Positions 1-8,400 of a DNA stretch of 48,711 nt are shown here, in pieces. The notes under the pieces are model-generated. The model worked only from the letters and a program-made list of their open reading frames with translations. It was not told where the DNA came from and did not search any database. Both the position numbers and the translations under genes were made by a program. Every line of letters starts with the position of its first letter. The stretch's first letter is position 1. This DNA comes from Rubrivivax sp. (lineage in GTDB: Bacteria > Pseudomonadota > Gammaproteobacteria > Burkholderiales > Burkholderiaceae_C), in assembly GCA_030680415.1 (NCBI GenBank), contig JAUXVE010000146.1, positions 1-48,711 on the forward strand, given 5' to 3'.

Positions 1-1256
1 GGCCGCGCCGGCGGCGGCGCGCCGGTGCCGCCTGGCAGCGGCTGCTGGCGCCGCGCGACTGGCCGCTGGCGGTGAAGATGGCATTGGCGATGGTGATCAC
101 CGCCTTGCTGCCGATGGCGCTGACCTCGGCCTACAACCTGAGCGGCAGCCTGCAGGCGGTGGCCGACGGCGAACTGCGCTACGTGCAACAGATGGCGCAC
201 GGCACCGCCGCGCGCCTGGCGCAGTTCGTTGCCGACAACCGCCACATGGCCCGTGCGCTGGCCACCGACCCGGACTTCCCCGCCTTCCTGGATGCGCCCG
301 CCGACAGTGCCGGGCCGGCGCTGCGCGACAGACTCGTGCGCCTGGCGGCCGCGGATCCCGACGTGCAGTCGATCATGCTGCTGGACGCCCAGGGCCAGGC
401 CGTGCTCGCCAGCGACGCGCAGCTGAAGGACCGCAGTTTCAGTGTCCACCATTTCTTCCAGGAGGCGATGCAGGGCCGCGCGCACACCACCGGCATCGTC
501 GTCGGTGCCGTCGCCGGTGCCGCCGGCATGTTCCACGCCGAGCCGGTGCGGGCCGACGACGGACGGGTGCTGGGCGCCATGGTGCTGGGCGTCGAGGGCT
601 CGTCGCTGGCGGTGATCCTCGACGAGGTGCGACACGACTCGACGCTCACGCCGCTGCTGGTCGACGGCGACGGCGTCGTCATCCACCACCCGCGCGAGGA
701 TCTGCTCTACCGCAGCCTGGTGCCGCTGTCTGCGCAGCGGCTGCAGGCGATCCGCGCCGACCAACGTTTCCGCCGCGACGACATCGCCAGCCTGGGCGAG
801 ACGGGGCTGGCCGGCGCCGTCTTGGGCGCCACCGCCGGCGGCACCGTGAGCTACGACTCCAAGGTGACCGGACGCGAGGAGATCGCCGGCTACGCGCCCG
901 TGCCCGGGCTCGACTGGGTGGTGGCGGTGACCGAGCCGCGCGCCACCTTCGAGGCGCCGCTCAATACGCTGTACAGCCACCTGCTGTGGAGCGTGGCGCT
1001 GGCGGGGCTGCTGTTCACGGGGCTGGGGTTGCGCTTCGCACGCAGCATCGTGCGGCCGATCCGCGCCCTCACCGACGCGGCCGACGCGCTCAAGGCGGGT
1101 GACTTCGACGCCGCCGGCGTGCGCGTGGACAGCCGTGACGAAGTCGGCCAGCTCGGCCGCACCTTCAACGTCATGATCGACGTGCTGCGCCAGCGCGAAC
1201 GCGAGCGCCATCGCGAAGGCTCGCGCGACCCGTCGCCGGAAAGGCCGCGCGCGTGA
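1..1256 (+). CDS. Cache-type membrane sensor ending after HAMP domain (5'-partial)
   Basis: The reading frame is open to the left window edge; GTG 72 and ATG 78 are the first internal starts, but an Arg-rich stretch precedes them, so the true start may lie outside. From GTG 72 the protein has 394 residues: a transmembrane helix (about 3-22), a roughly 270-residue periplasmic region resembling a dCache ligand sensor (it contains PVPGLDWVVAVTEP, typical of the membrane-proximal Cache module), a second helix near 300-320, and a HAMP domain starting around RSIVRPIRALTDA. The stop follows shortly after HAMP, in a charged tail. Such sensors normally continue into a kinase, GGDEF or methyl-accepting domain, and none is present. 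It could be a truncated gene or a stand-alone sensor subunit. Cache/HAMP assignment is confident; ligand and output are unknown. Confidence 0.75.
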   Translation, partial: PRRRRRAGAAWQRLLAPRDWPLAVKMALAMVITALLPMALTSAYNLSGSLQAVADGELRYVQQMAHGTAARLAQFVADNRHMARALATDPDFPAFLDAPADSAGPALRDRLVRLAAADPDVQSIMLLDAQGQAVLASDAQLKDRSFSVHHFFQEAMQGRAHTTGIVVGAVAGAAGMFHAEPVRADDGRVLGAMVLGVEGSSLAVILDEVRHDSTLTPLLVDGDGVVIHHPREDLLYRSLVPLSAQRLQAIRADQRFRRDDIASLGETGLAGAVLGATAGGTVSYDSKVTGREEIAGYAPVPGLDWVVAVTEPRATFEAPLNTLYSHLLWSVALAGLLFTGLGLRFARSIVRPIRALTDAADALKAGDFDAAGVRVDSRDEVGQLGRTFNVMIDVLRQRERERHREGSRDPSPERPRA

Positions 1257-1258
1257 AC

Positions 1259-1293
1259 GGCCCGTCCGCCGCCGCTGCGGGGCCAGACGGGCC
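1259..1293 (+). terminator. Possible hairpin at the end of the sensor gene
   Basis: An 8-bp perfect inverted repeat (GGCCCGTC at 1259-1266 pairs with GACGGGCC at 1286-1293, 19-nt loop) lies directly after the sensor stop codon. There is no T-run behind it, so it is only a weak candidate for transcription termination. Confidence 0.25.
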
Positions 1294-1321
1294 CGCTCCA
1301 TCACCCTGACGGGAGACTTCG

Positions 1322-1513
1322 ATGCCCAGGACGCGCAGTTTCAAGGAACACCTCGACCCCGCCGTCGCTCCCAGGCGCTTGCTGGCGCTGGACGGCGGCG
1401 GCCTGCGCGGCATGCTCAGCGTGCAGATCCTGCGCCGCATCGGAACGCTGCTGCGCGATCGGTACAACGATCCGGCGCTGGTGTTGGCGGACTACTTCGG
1501 CCTGCCGGCCTGA
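1322..1513 (+). pseudogene. Patatin-like phospholipase remnant (N-terminal 63 codons)
   Basis: The 63-codon frame starts with ATG behind a good ribosome binding site (GGGAG at 1311-1315). It carries the patatin oxyanion-hole motif DGGGLRG near residues 23-29, followed by the usual helix and LADYF. In intact patatin-like lipases LADYF leads straight into the GTSTG (GxSxG) nucleophile motif; here the frame instead reads GLPA and stops. The catalytic Ser and the distal Asp of the dyad are therefore missing, and the product cannot be an active lipase. A full-length relative would have about 300 residues or more. It looks like the 5' end of a gene cut by a deletion or rearrangement, lying between another protein without an output domain and the aminotransferase gene on the opposite strand. 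Confidence 0.8.
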
Positions 1514-1559
1514 GCGCGAGGCCAAGCACGCGGCCAGGCGCCGGCGGCGCGGACCCTGG

Positions 1560-2714
1560 TCAAACGCCGGCCTCGGCCAGCGCGCGCTCGAGCGCCGCCA
1601 GATCGGCTTCGGTGTTGTAGGCCTGCACCGAGACACGCACGAACGTGCGGCCGCCATGCTGCGTTACCGGCACCTCGATGCGGTGCTGCTCGAAGAGCCG
1701 GGTGCGCAACGCCTCGGCGTCGCCGCTGCGCACGGGGATCGGCACCATCTGTGCAAGGGCTTCGTCGGGCGCGATCGCCGTCAGGCCGTTGCGCGCCAGC
1801 ACACGCCGCTGCAGGCCGCAGGCCAGATCGTGGCAGCGCTGCTGCCAGGCGGGCCAGTCGTGGGCCTGCTGGAAGTCGATCGCCGCGGGCACCGCCAGGA
1901 AGGCCGCCAGGTCGCGCGTGCCCTGCCACTGCAGGCGGCGTTCGAACAGCGTGTGGCCGGTGTAGGCGTCGAAACCCGTGTGGCCGGCGGCGCCGGCGAC
2001 GTAGCCCCAGCTCACGACAGCGGCGTCGAGTTCGGCCTGCCGTTCCGGCCGCGCGTGCAGGAAGGCCGCACCCTTGGGCGCGCACAGCCACTTGTGGCAG
2101 TTGCCGGTGTAGAAGTCGGCACCCACCGCGGCCAGGTCGAGCGCGATCTGGCCCGGCGCGTGGGCGCCGTCGATCAGCGTCGTGATGCCGCGCTGGCGTG
2201 CCGCTGCACACAATGCCTGCACCGGAAACACGAGTGCGGTCGTCGACGTGATGTGGCTGGCGAAGATGACACGCGTGCGCGGCGTCGCCGCGTCCAGCAG
2301 GCGCTGCGCCCAGGCGGCCGGGTCCAGCGGCAGCGGCACGGCGACGCGCCGGTAGTGCGCACCGCGCTGGCGGCAGACGAATTCCCAGGTCGCGTCGCAG
2401 GCGCCGTACTCGTGGTCGGTGGCCAGCACCTCGTCGCCGGGCTGCAAGGGCAGTGAGCGCGCCACCGTGTTGACGCCGTGGGTCGCATTGGGCAGGAACA
2501 CCAGGTCTTCGCCGCGCGCGCCGAGAAAGGCGCCGAGCCGGTGGCGTGCGTCGGCCAGCAGCGTGCCCGAGCGGCGGCCCAGGAAGGCCACCGGGTTGCG
2601 CTCCATCTCCAGCTGCCAGCGCTGGTAGGCGTCGAACACCGGCCGCGGGCAGGCGCCGTAGGAGCCGTGGTTGAGGAAGACGATGTCGGGGTCGAGCAGG
2701 AAGGCGTTGCGCAT
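1560..2714 (-). CDS. Class V aminotransferase, isopenicillin-N-epimerase-like (PLP enzyme)
   Basis: The 384-residue protein has the fold-type I PLP enzyme hallmarks of the class V / IPN-epimerase-like group. FLNHGSYGACPRPV lies near the N-terminus, IDGAHAPGQI carries the Asp/His pair that contacts the cofactor, and the Schiff-base lysine lies in GNCHKWLCAPKG. The C-terminal part has the usual small-domain motif THGGRTFVRVSVQAYNT. The ATG at 2714 was chosen because the family begins right before FLLDPDIVFLNHGS; the frame is open further upstream but that stretch is non-homologous and overlaps the start of the divergent DUF808 gene. It stands alone. Substrate cannot be told from sequence; cysteine desulfurase-like and epimerase-like members share this architecture. 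Confidence 0.88.
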   Translation of the reverse strand: MRNAFLLDPDIVFLNHGSYGACPRPVFDAYQRWQLEMERNPVAFLGRRSGTLLADARHRLGAFLGARGEDLVFLPNATHGVNTVARSLPLQPGDEVLATDHEYGACDATWEFVCRQRGAHYRRVAVPLPLDPAAWAQRLLDAATPRTRVIFASHITSTTALVFPVQALCAAARQRGITTLIDGAHAPGQIALDLAAVGADFYTGNCHKWLCAPKGAAFLHARPERQAELDAAVVSWGYVAGAAGHTGFDAYTGHTLFERRLQWQGTRDLAAFLAVPAAIDFQQAHDWPAWQQRCHDLACGLQRRVLARNGLTAIAPDEALAQMVPIPVRSGDAEALRTRLFEQHRIEVPVTQHGGRTFVRVSVQAYNTEADLAALERALAEAGV

Positions 2715-2780
2715 GGCGGCGCGATCTTCGCACCTCCTTGCGCTGCCTCGCGCGCGCCGGACTGCGTGAGAATGCCTGCC

Positions 2781-3692
2781 ATGGCCGCCGGCAGTCTGCT
2801 CACGCTCCTCGACGACATCGCCTCCGTGCTCGACGACGTGGCGCTGCTCAGCAAGGTGGCGGCCAGGAAGACCGCCGGTGTGCTGGGCGACGACCTGGCG
2901 CTCAACGCGCAGCAGCTCACCGGCTTCAAGGCCGACCGTGAACTGCCCGTGGTATGGGCGGTGGCCAGGGGCTCGTTCATCAACAAGGCGATCCTGGTGC
3001 CGGCGGCGCTGGCCATCAGCGCCTTCGCGCCGTGGGCGGTGACGCCGCTGCTGATGGTCGGCGGCGCCTTCCTGTGTTACGAGGGCTTCGAGAAACTGGC
3101 GCACCGCGTTCTGCATGCCGAGACCAAGGAACCGGCGCCGCTGGCCGAGCGGGCACAGGCGCTCGTCAGCCCGCCGGCGGACCTGGTGGCGCTGGAGCGC
3201 GACAAGATCAGGGGCGCCATACGCACCGACTTCATCCTCTCGGCCGAGATCGTCGCCATCACCCTGGGCACCGTGGCCGGCGCGCCTTTCACGACCCAGC
3301 TGACGGTGCTGTCGGGCATCGCGGTGGCGATGACGGTGGGCGTCTACGGCTTCGTCGCTGGCATCGTCAAGCTCGACGACCTGGGACTGTGGCTGAGCCG
3401 GCGCACCGGTGCCGCGGCACGGGCGTTGGGCAGCGGCATCGTGCGCGCCGCGCCGTGGCTGATGAAGGCGCTGTCGTTCGCCGGCACGGTGGCGATGTTT
3501 CTCGTGGGCGGTGGCATCCTCGTGCACGGGGTGCCGCCCGTGCACCACGCCATCGTGCAGGCGGTGCAGGGCCTGGGCGCGGTAGCGCAGGCGGTGCTGC
3601 CGGTGCTCGCCGACGGTGTGCTGGGTGTGCTGGCCGGCGGCTTGGTGCTGGCCGCCGTGACGCTGCTGCAGCGCCTGCGCCGCGCCAGTTGA
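2781..3692 (+). CDS. DUF808 family inner-membrane protein (YedI-like)
   Basis: The 303-residue protein matches the DUF808/YedI family from its first residues. The family signature runs through LLDDIASVLDDVALLSKVAA, KTAGVLGDDLALNAQQ, ELPVVWAVARGSFINKA and LCYEGFEKLAHR. It has several hydrophobic helices: a pair around 75-110, a pair around 155-205, and a Gly/Val-rich pair near the C-terminus. The start was placed at ATG 2781 because family members begin M-A-x-S-L-L; ATG 2772 three codons upstream is possible. The gene is divergent from the aminotransferase gene, with about 66 bp between them that must hold both promoters. The function of the family is not established. Confidence 0.9.
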   Translation: MAAGSLLTLLDDIASVLDDVALLSKVAARKTAGVLGDDLALNAQQLTGFKADRELPVVWAVARGSFINKAILVPAALAISAFAPWAVTPLLMVGGAFLCYEGFEKLAHRVLHAETKEPAPLAERAQALVSPPADLVALERDKIRGAIRTDFILSAEIVAITLGTVAGAPFTTQLTVLSGIAVAMTVGVYGFVAGIVKLDDLGLWLSRRTGAAARALGSGIVRAAPWLMKALSFAGTVAMFLVGGGILVHGVPPVHHAIVQAVQGLGAVAQAVLPVLADGVLGVLAGGLVLAAVTLLQRLRRAS

Positions 3693-3695
3693 CGG

Positions 3696-3938
3696 CTACT
3701 TGCCGTTGATGCCGAGCAGTTCGACCTCGAACTGCAGCACCGCGTTGGGCGGGATCTGCCCGCCACCGGCACCTTCCTTGAGGGTGCGCAAGACCAGGCC
3801 GCTGTCGGTGACCACGGCACCTTTCTCCGCCGCGGCGCGCGCCAGCGGGTCACCCTGGGCGACTGCGGCGCCGTGCAGGGCCCAGGCGGTGGCGGCCAGG
3901 GCCAGGGTCGACAGCAGGGACCGGATGCGATGGTTCAC
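3696..3938 (-). pseudogene. FKBP-type peptidyl-prolyl isomerase with the catalytic core deleted in frame
   Basis: The 80-codon frame reads as the two ends of a periplasmic FKBP joined together. Residues 1-28 are a signal peptide ending AVAQ. Residues about 29-55 match the FKBP entry region (EKGAVVTDSGLVLRTLKEG). From about residue 58 it matches the last strand of the domain (IPPNAVLQFEVELLGI). In intact family members about 70-75 residues lie between these segments and include the prolyl-isomerase pocket (the VHYxG, FDSS and VIPGW-type motifs). None of that is here. Both ends are in frame, so a short exported stub could still be made, but it cannot isomerise proline. The gene is tail-to-tail with the DUF808 gene, three bases apart. 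Confidence 0.8.
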
Positions 3939-4029
3939 GGGCGGGACCTTCGAAAGGTCAAACAGGCCGCGATCATCGCAGGACGTCGCGGCAGCGCGCC
4001 CCGGACCCGCCCGAGCCCGCTCAGCCCGC

Positions 4030-4524
4030 TCAATCCGCGGCGAAATTCTCGCCGAACCACTGCCCGATCATGCGCTTCTCATAGGCCAGGTCAGCGCCGT
4101 GCATGCCCAGGCCGTGTTGGAAAGCGAAGTAGTTCATGTCGGAGAGCTGGGCTTCGTCCGCCTTCAGCGTCTGCTCGCCGTCCTGCAGCGTGTAGCGCAA
4201 GGTCATGCGCGGCCAGTCGGCGCGGCCGCGCAGGATGCGCACCTCATGCCAGCCGTAAGGCTCGACCTCGCCGGCGAGGTCGACGTCGAGCACTTCGAGC
4301 TTCAGCGTCTGCCTGTCCGGCAACTGGCGGCCGAGCTGGGTGAAGTATTCGCCGAGCGACTTCATCGTGCGCTCGCGGTCGGCGACGCTCCGGCCAGCAT
4401 CGCTGTAGCGCTCGGGCTGCAGCCAGCTGACTTCCACGGTACCGCTGGCAGCGGCCGGCAGTACCGACACCGCCAAGGCCACTGCAGACACGATCCGGGT
4501 CAGGGTGAGGCTGGATGCGGACAT
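4030..4524 (-). CDS. DUF3016 family exported protein
   Basis: The 164-residue protein starts at ATG 4524 behind a strong GAAGGGAG ribosome binding site six bases upstream. It has a signal peptide ending near LPAAASG. The mature part opens with VEVSWLQPERYSDAGR and contains LGQLP-like LGRQLPDRQTLKLEVLDVDLAGE and a WPRMTLRYTL strand, the pattern of the DUF3016 family, which is expected in the periplasm. It lies immediately downstream of glnS on the same strand, about 100 bp away, so it could be partly co-transcribed. No enzymatic motif is visible and the role of the family is unknown. Confidence 0.8.
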   Translation of the reverse strand: MSASSLTLTRIVSAVALAVSVLPAAASGTVEVSWLQPERYSDAGRSVADRERTMKSLGEYFTQLGRQLPDRQTLKLEVLDVDLAGEVEPYGWHEVRILRGRADWPRMTLRYTLQDGEQTLKADEAQLSDMNYFAFQHGLGMHGADLAYEKRMIGQWFGENFAAD

Positions 4525-4621
4525 GCTCGACTCCCTTCTTCGTTCGTTGCACAGAACCGTTGCCAAATGCACCTACGTAAAGGGAGACCATGGCGCGGGC
4601 GCTCGATTTCCGCACCCCGGC

Positions 4622-6442
4622 TCAGTTCGACCAGCTGTCGCGCAAGGTCGTGATGCGGTTGAAGACGGCCCGGCCCGGTGCGTGCTCGACGCGGTCGGTG
4701 ACGAAGTAGCCGAGCCGCTCGAACTGGAAGTGTTGCTCGCGTCCGGCCGCGGCCAGCGCCGGCTCCACATAGGCGGCCACGACCTGCTTGCTGCGCGGGT
4801 TGAGCACCTCGCGGAAGTCGCGGCCGCCGGCGTCGGGGTGCGGCTCGGTGAACAGGCGGTCGTAAAGCACCACGGTGGCCGGCAGCGCGTCGTGCACGCC
4901 GACCCAGGTGATGGTGCCCTTCACCTTGACGGCGTCGGCGCCCGGCGTGCCGCTGCGGGTGTCGGGCACCACGCGCGCCAGCACCTTGGTGACGCGGCCG
5001 GCGGCGTCCTTCTCGCAGCCGGTGCACTCGACCACCAGGCCGTACTTCAGGCGCACCTTGTTGCCGGGAACGGTGCGGCCATCCGGCTGCACCTGGGGCG
5101 GCACGAGGCGGAAGAAACCCTTGGGCGGCACTTCGGCGAAGTCGTCGCGCTCGATCCAGACCTCGCGCGCGAGGCCGAAGTGCCGCGTGCCGAGCTCCGG
5201 GCGTTGTGGGTGCGCCGGCGCCTGGCAGGGCTCGATGTGGGCGTCGCTGCCGAAGACCTCGGCCCAGTTGGCGAGCTCCAGCCGCACCGGGTCGAGCACG
5301 GCACAAGCGCGCGGGGCCTGACCTTCGAGGTCGGCGCGCAGGCACTGGTCGAGCACGGCGTAGTCGATCCAGATGTTGGTCTTGCTGGCCCCCGTGCCGT
5401 CGGCCATGGCGCGGATGCTGGCGGGCGTGTAGCCGCGCCGGCGCATGCCGAACAGCGTCGGCATGCGCGGATCGTCCCAACCGCTGACGATGCCCTCAAG
5501 GACGAGCGCACGCAGCTTGCGCTTGCTGGTGATCACATAGCTCAGGTTCAGGCGTCCGAATTCGTACTGCTTCGGCAGCGGCCGCGCCAGCAGGCCCAGG
5601 TCGGCGAGGTTTTCCAGCAGCCAGTCGTAGAAGGGCCGCTGGTCCTCGAACTCGAGCGTGCACAGGCTGTGCGTGATGCACTCCAGCGCGTCCTCGATCG
5701 GGTGCGCGTAGGTGTACATCGGGTAGATGCACCAGGCATCTCCGGTGTTGTGGTGCGTGGCGTGCTTGATGCGGTACAGGGCCGGGTCGCGCAGGTTGAT
5801 GTTGGGGCTGGCCATGTCGATCCTGGCGCGCAGCACGGCGGCACCGTCGGGCATCGCGCCGCCGCGCATCTCGCGCAGCCGCACCAGGTTCTCGGCCGGC
5901 GTGCGGCTGCGGAACGGGCTGTCGGTGCCGGGGGTGTTGAAGCCGCCGCGGCGCTCGCGCATCTCGTCGGCGCTCTGCTCGTCGACATAGGCCAGGCCGG
6001 CGCCCACCAGGGCCTCGGCAGCGCGGTACATGAAGTCGAAGTAGTCGCTGGCGTAGTAGAGATGGCTGGTGCCGCCGGCCTGCCAGTCGAAGCCCAGCCA
6101 GTGCACGGCCTCGATGATGGCGTCGACGTATTCCTGCTCTTCCTTCTCGGGGTTGGTGTCGTCGAAGCGCAGGTGGCAGACGCCGCCGTAGTCGCGCGCC
6201 AGGCCGAAGTTCAGGCAGATGCTCTTGGCATGGCCGACGTGCAGGTAGCCGTTGGGTTCGGGCGGGAAGCGGGTGCGGATCTGCGCCGGGTCGGGCGCGC
6301 CGGCCGCGTGGTGGGCGGCGTCGCCGGGGCTGCCGCCGAAGCGGCGGCCGGCGTGGGTGCCGGCCTCGAGGTCACGTTCGATGATGACGCGCAGGAAGTT
6401 CGCGGCCTTGGGGGCAGGGGTCGGGGGGGTGTCGGTGGCCAT
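4622..6442 (-). CDS. glnS: Glutaminyl-tRNA synthetase
   Basis: The 606-residue class I aminoacyl-tRNA synthetase charges tRNA-Gln with glutamine in the cytoplasm. The HIGH-type motif is in PPEPNGYLHVGHAKS (about 60-74), followed by CHLRFDDTNPEKEEQEY, and the KMSKS-equivalent loop is VITSKRKL. The C-terminal half contains the beta-barrel anticodon-binding region of GlnRS (ELANWAEVF, WIERDDFAEVPPKGFFRL). This separates it from GluRS, which has an alpha-helical anticodon domain. Compared with E. coli GlnS there are about 20 extra residues between the N-terminal NFLRVIIERDLEAGTH and the HIGH region. Its presence means glutaminyl-tRNA need not come from the GatCAB transamidation route. The start ATG 6442 is the first in frame. 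Confidence 0.96.
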   Translation of the reverse strand: MATDTPPTPAPKAANFLRVIIERDLEAGTHAGRRFGGSPGDAAHHAAGAPDPAQIRTRFPPEPNGYLHVGHAKSICLNFGLARDYGGVCHLRFDDTNPEKEEQEYVDAIIEAVHWLGFDWQAGGTSHLYYASDYFDFMYRAAEALVGAGLAYVDEQSADEMRERRGGFNTPGTDSPFRSRTPAENLVRLREMRGGAMPDGAAVLRARIDMASPNINLRDPALYRIKHATHHNTGDAWCIYPMYTYAHPIEDALECITHSLCTLEFEDQRPFYDWLLENLADLGLLARPLPKQYEFGRLNLSYVITSKRKLRALVLEGIVSGWDDPRMPTLFGMRRRGYTPASIRAMADGTGASKTNIWIDYAVLDQCLRADLEGQAPRACAVLDPVRLELANWAEVFGSDAHIEPCQAPAHPQRPELGTRHFGLAREVWIERDDFAEVPPKGFFRLVPPQVQPDGRTVPGNKVRLKYGLVVECTGCEKDAAGRVTKVLARVVPDTRSGTPGADAVKVKGTITWVGVHDALPATVVLYDRLFTEPHPDAGGRDFREVLNPRSKQVVAAYVEPALAAAGREQHFQFERLGYFVTDRVEHAPGRAVFNRITTLRDSWSN

Positions 6443-6504
6443 GCGCTCGGCAAGACGGAGGGTGCGGCGATTCTATCGACCACCCCCTGCCAGCCAGGGC
6501 GTCG

Positions 6505-7185
6505 TCAATGGCGATCGGCGTCGACGGGCACCCAGCGCAGCGCCGGCCAGGCGAATGCCAAGCCCAGGGCGGCGCCGGCGACGACATCCAGCGCCACGTG
6601 CTGGCGGATCGCCACCGTGGAAAACAGGATCAGCGCACACCACAGCCAGTTGGCCGCCACCACCGGCACCGGGGCACCCAGCCGCGGCAGCCAGTGGTGC
6701 AGCCAGATCGCGCTGAACACGGCGGTGGCCACGTGCAGCGACGGGCAGGCGTTGCCCGCGGCGTCGACGCCCTGCAGGATGGCGAAGGCGGGGTGCCGCG
6801 CCAGGTCGACGCTGTAGTCGGGCGGCGGCACGGCGGTGGGCCAGAGATAGAAGATCGTCAGCCCAGCGATACAGAGCGCACCGATCCACAGGCCGTACGC
6901 CACCAGCGCGCGCAGGTGCAGGAACAGCCCTGGCGGAATGCCCACGTAGACCCACAGCGTCAGATAGGCCGCCAGCCAGGCGGGCTGGAAGTCGATGGCG
7001 CGGTCCAGCGCCGTCAGCGGCATCTCGAACACCGGCGCGCCCGGGTTGCGCAAGACCTGGAAGTAGGCAACGAAGAACACGCCCATGAAGGCCGAGATGC
7101 CGATCGTCTTGAGCCAGAAGTGCCGCCGCAGGTGGCGCACGATCTCGGCCGCCCACCAGCGGCCGACGCCGACGGTGCCCGTCAT
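6505..7185 (-). CDS. PAP2-superfamily membrane phosphatase
   Basis: This integral membrane protein (226 residues from ATG 7185) has about six hydrophobic helices. The PAP2 signature motifs are near the C-terminus: PSLH near residue 149, and an Arg-Gln-His...Asp motif (RQHVALDVVAG) near 194-200 that supplies the nucleophilic His and its Asp partner. Family members dephosphorylate phosphatidic acid, undecaprenyl diphosphate or inositol phospholipids at the membrane; which applies here cannot be told. A GTG start 12 codons upstream (7221) is possible but has no better ribosome binding site. The gene sits between glnS and the remnants at 7.4 kb. Confidence 0.85.
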   Translation of the reverse strand: MTGTVGVGRWWAAEIVRHLRRHFWLKTIGISAFMGVFFVAYFQVLRNPGAPVFEMPLTALDRAIDFQPAWLAAYLTLWVYVGIPPGLFLHLRALVAYGLWIGALCIAGLTIFYLWPTAVPPPDYSVDLARHPAFAILQGVDAAGNACPSLHVATAVFSAIWLHHWLPRLGAPVPVVAANWLWCALILFSTVAIRQHVALDVVAGAALGLAFAWPALRWVPVDADRH

Positions 7186-7427
7186 CTCGGCGGCGTCAAG
7201 AGGGGGTCGACTCGATGGCACGAACAGGGCGGGCGGCAGGCGTGGCGGGCGGGGGCGCTGCGCCGGAGATTACCATCGCGGCGGGGCAGGACCGGGGCCC
7301 TGGCGGTCGCGTCGTGCAGCCGTGACCCGGTTCGTTTTGGGGATAATCCCGGCATTGACTTTGGCGCCTGTCGGCCACCTGTGGCCATGGTTCCCTTCTG
7401 CCCGCTCCGTTACGCCGTCCAGCTGTC

Positions 7428-7559
7428 ATGACCCAGGCGACCCGCCTTAGCACCCCACCGGCCGCCCTCGACTGCGATGTGCTCGTCATCGGCGCCGGGC
7501 CGGCCGATAGCACGGTCGCGGCACTGCTGGGTGAGGCCCTCACCGTGGAGTCTCGTTGA
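7428..7559 (+). pseudogene. N-terminal remnant of an FAD-dependent oxidoreductase/halogenase
   Basis: The 43-codon frame begins ATG at 7428. After a short leader it shows the start of a Rossmann FAD-binding fold, DCDVLVIGAGPADSTVAALL. Intact enzymes read GAGPAGS here; the third glycine of GxGxxG is replaced by Asp, and the frame stops after ALTVESR where the second strand should end in an acidic residue. This style (CDVLVIGAGPAGSTVAALLA) is seen at the start of flavin-dependent halogenases and geranylgeranyl-reductase-like enzymes. A related flavoenzyme is intact at 11646-13289, and acyltransferase and glycosyltransferase genes of aryl-polyene type follow, so this was probably once part of the pigment locus. 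Nothing of the remainder was found before the MipA gene. Confidence 0.75.
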
Positions 7560-7587
7560 CCGCGCCGGTCCCCGGCGTGTGGCAGCC

Positions 7588-8400
7588 ATGACACGCCGCC
7601 TGGGGTGGCTGCCGACGCTGGCGCTGGCTGCCGCCGCTGCGCCCACGCTGGCCGACCAGCCGCTGTGGGAACTGGGCCTGGGTGCGGGCGCGCTGAGCCT
7701 GCCGCACTACCGCGGCAGTGACCAGCGCCACAGCTGGCTGCTGCCCGTGCCCTACGCCGTCTATCGCGGCAAGATCTTCCGCGCCACCCGCGAAGGCGCG
7801 CGTGCCGTGCTGCTGGAGAGCGAGCGCTTCGACTTCGACCTCAGCGTCGATGCCAGCGCGCCGGCGCGCAGCGGTGACAACGTGGCCCGCGCCGGCATGC
7901 CCGATCTCGAGCCGACGGTCGAATTCGGCCCCAGCCTGAACCTCACGCTGGGACGCGGCAGCGGTTGGAGGCTCGACCTGCGGTTGCCCGTGCGCGCCGT
8001 CTTCACGCTCGGCTCCGACGCGCGCGGCATCGGCGTCACGGCCAACCCGGTGCTCAACCTCGACCTGCAGCTGCAGGGCTGGAACCTGGGCCTGCAGGGC
8101 GGGCCCCTGTTCGCCAGCCGCGCCCACCACGCCCACTTCTACAGCGTGCCGCCGGCCTACGCCAACGCCGACCGGCCGGCCTACGGCGCCCCGGGTGGGA
8201 CGGCGGGTTGGCGCTTCACCGTCGGCGCGTCGCGCCGTTTCGGTGACCTGTGGGCGGGCGCTTTCCTTCGCACCGACAGCCTGGCCGGCGCTGTCTTCGA
8301 AGCCAGCCCGCTGGTGCGCCAGCGCGACAACGTCGCCTTCGGCCTGGCTCTGAGCTGGGTCTTCGCGAGATCGGACGCCCGTGTCGCCGACGACCGCTGA
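7588..8400 (+). CDS. MipA/OmpV family outer-membrane protein
   Basis: The 270-residue protein has a signal peptide ending ...APTLADQ. Its mature part consists of alternating short amphipathic strands, as expected for a small outer-membrane beta-barrel. MipA/OmpV features include the entry WELGLGAGALSLPHYRGSDQ, LPVPYAVYRG-K-FRA, and a terminal strand ending in an aromatic residue (LALSWVFA). The family is named after the E. coli protein that scaffolds the murein hydrolase MltA and PBP1B; many relatives have unknown roles. ATG 7588 was chosen because it directly precedes the signal peptide; the frame is open further upstream but that reading is antisense-like and overlaps the flavoenzyme remnant. 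Its 3' end overlaps the start of the acyltransferase gene by 20 bp. Confidence 0.85.
   Translation: MTRRLGWLPTLALAAAAAPTLADQPLWELGLGAGALSLPHYRGSDQRHSWLLPVPYAVYRGKIFRATREGARAVLLESERFDFDLSVDASAPARSGDNVARAGMPDLEPTVEFGPSLNLTLGRGSGWRLDLRLPVRAVFTLGSDARGIGVTANPVLNLDLQLQGWNLGLQGGPLFASRAHHAHFYSVPPAYANADRPAYGAPGGTAGWRFTVGASRRFGDLWAGAFLRTDSLAGAVFEASPLVRQRDNVAFGLALSWVFARSDARVADDR

Noticed and set aside
2715..3548. N-terminal extension of the aminotransferase
   Set aside because: The upstream in-frame sequence is antisense to DUF808 and does not match the family; the conserved start is at 2714.
4505..6817. A 770-codon open frame antisense to glnS
   Set aside because: It is an out-of-frame shadow caused by GC-rich third positions; its translation is Val/Gly/His/Arg-rich with no motif, and glnS on the other strand is certain.
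7342..7347. GATAAT as a -10 box upstream of the flavoenzyme stub
   Set aside because: No acceptable -35 at 16-18 bp spacing was found, so it was not listed as a promoter.
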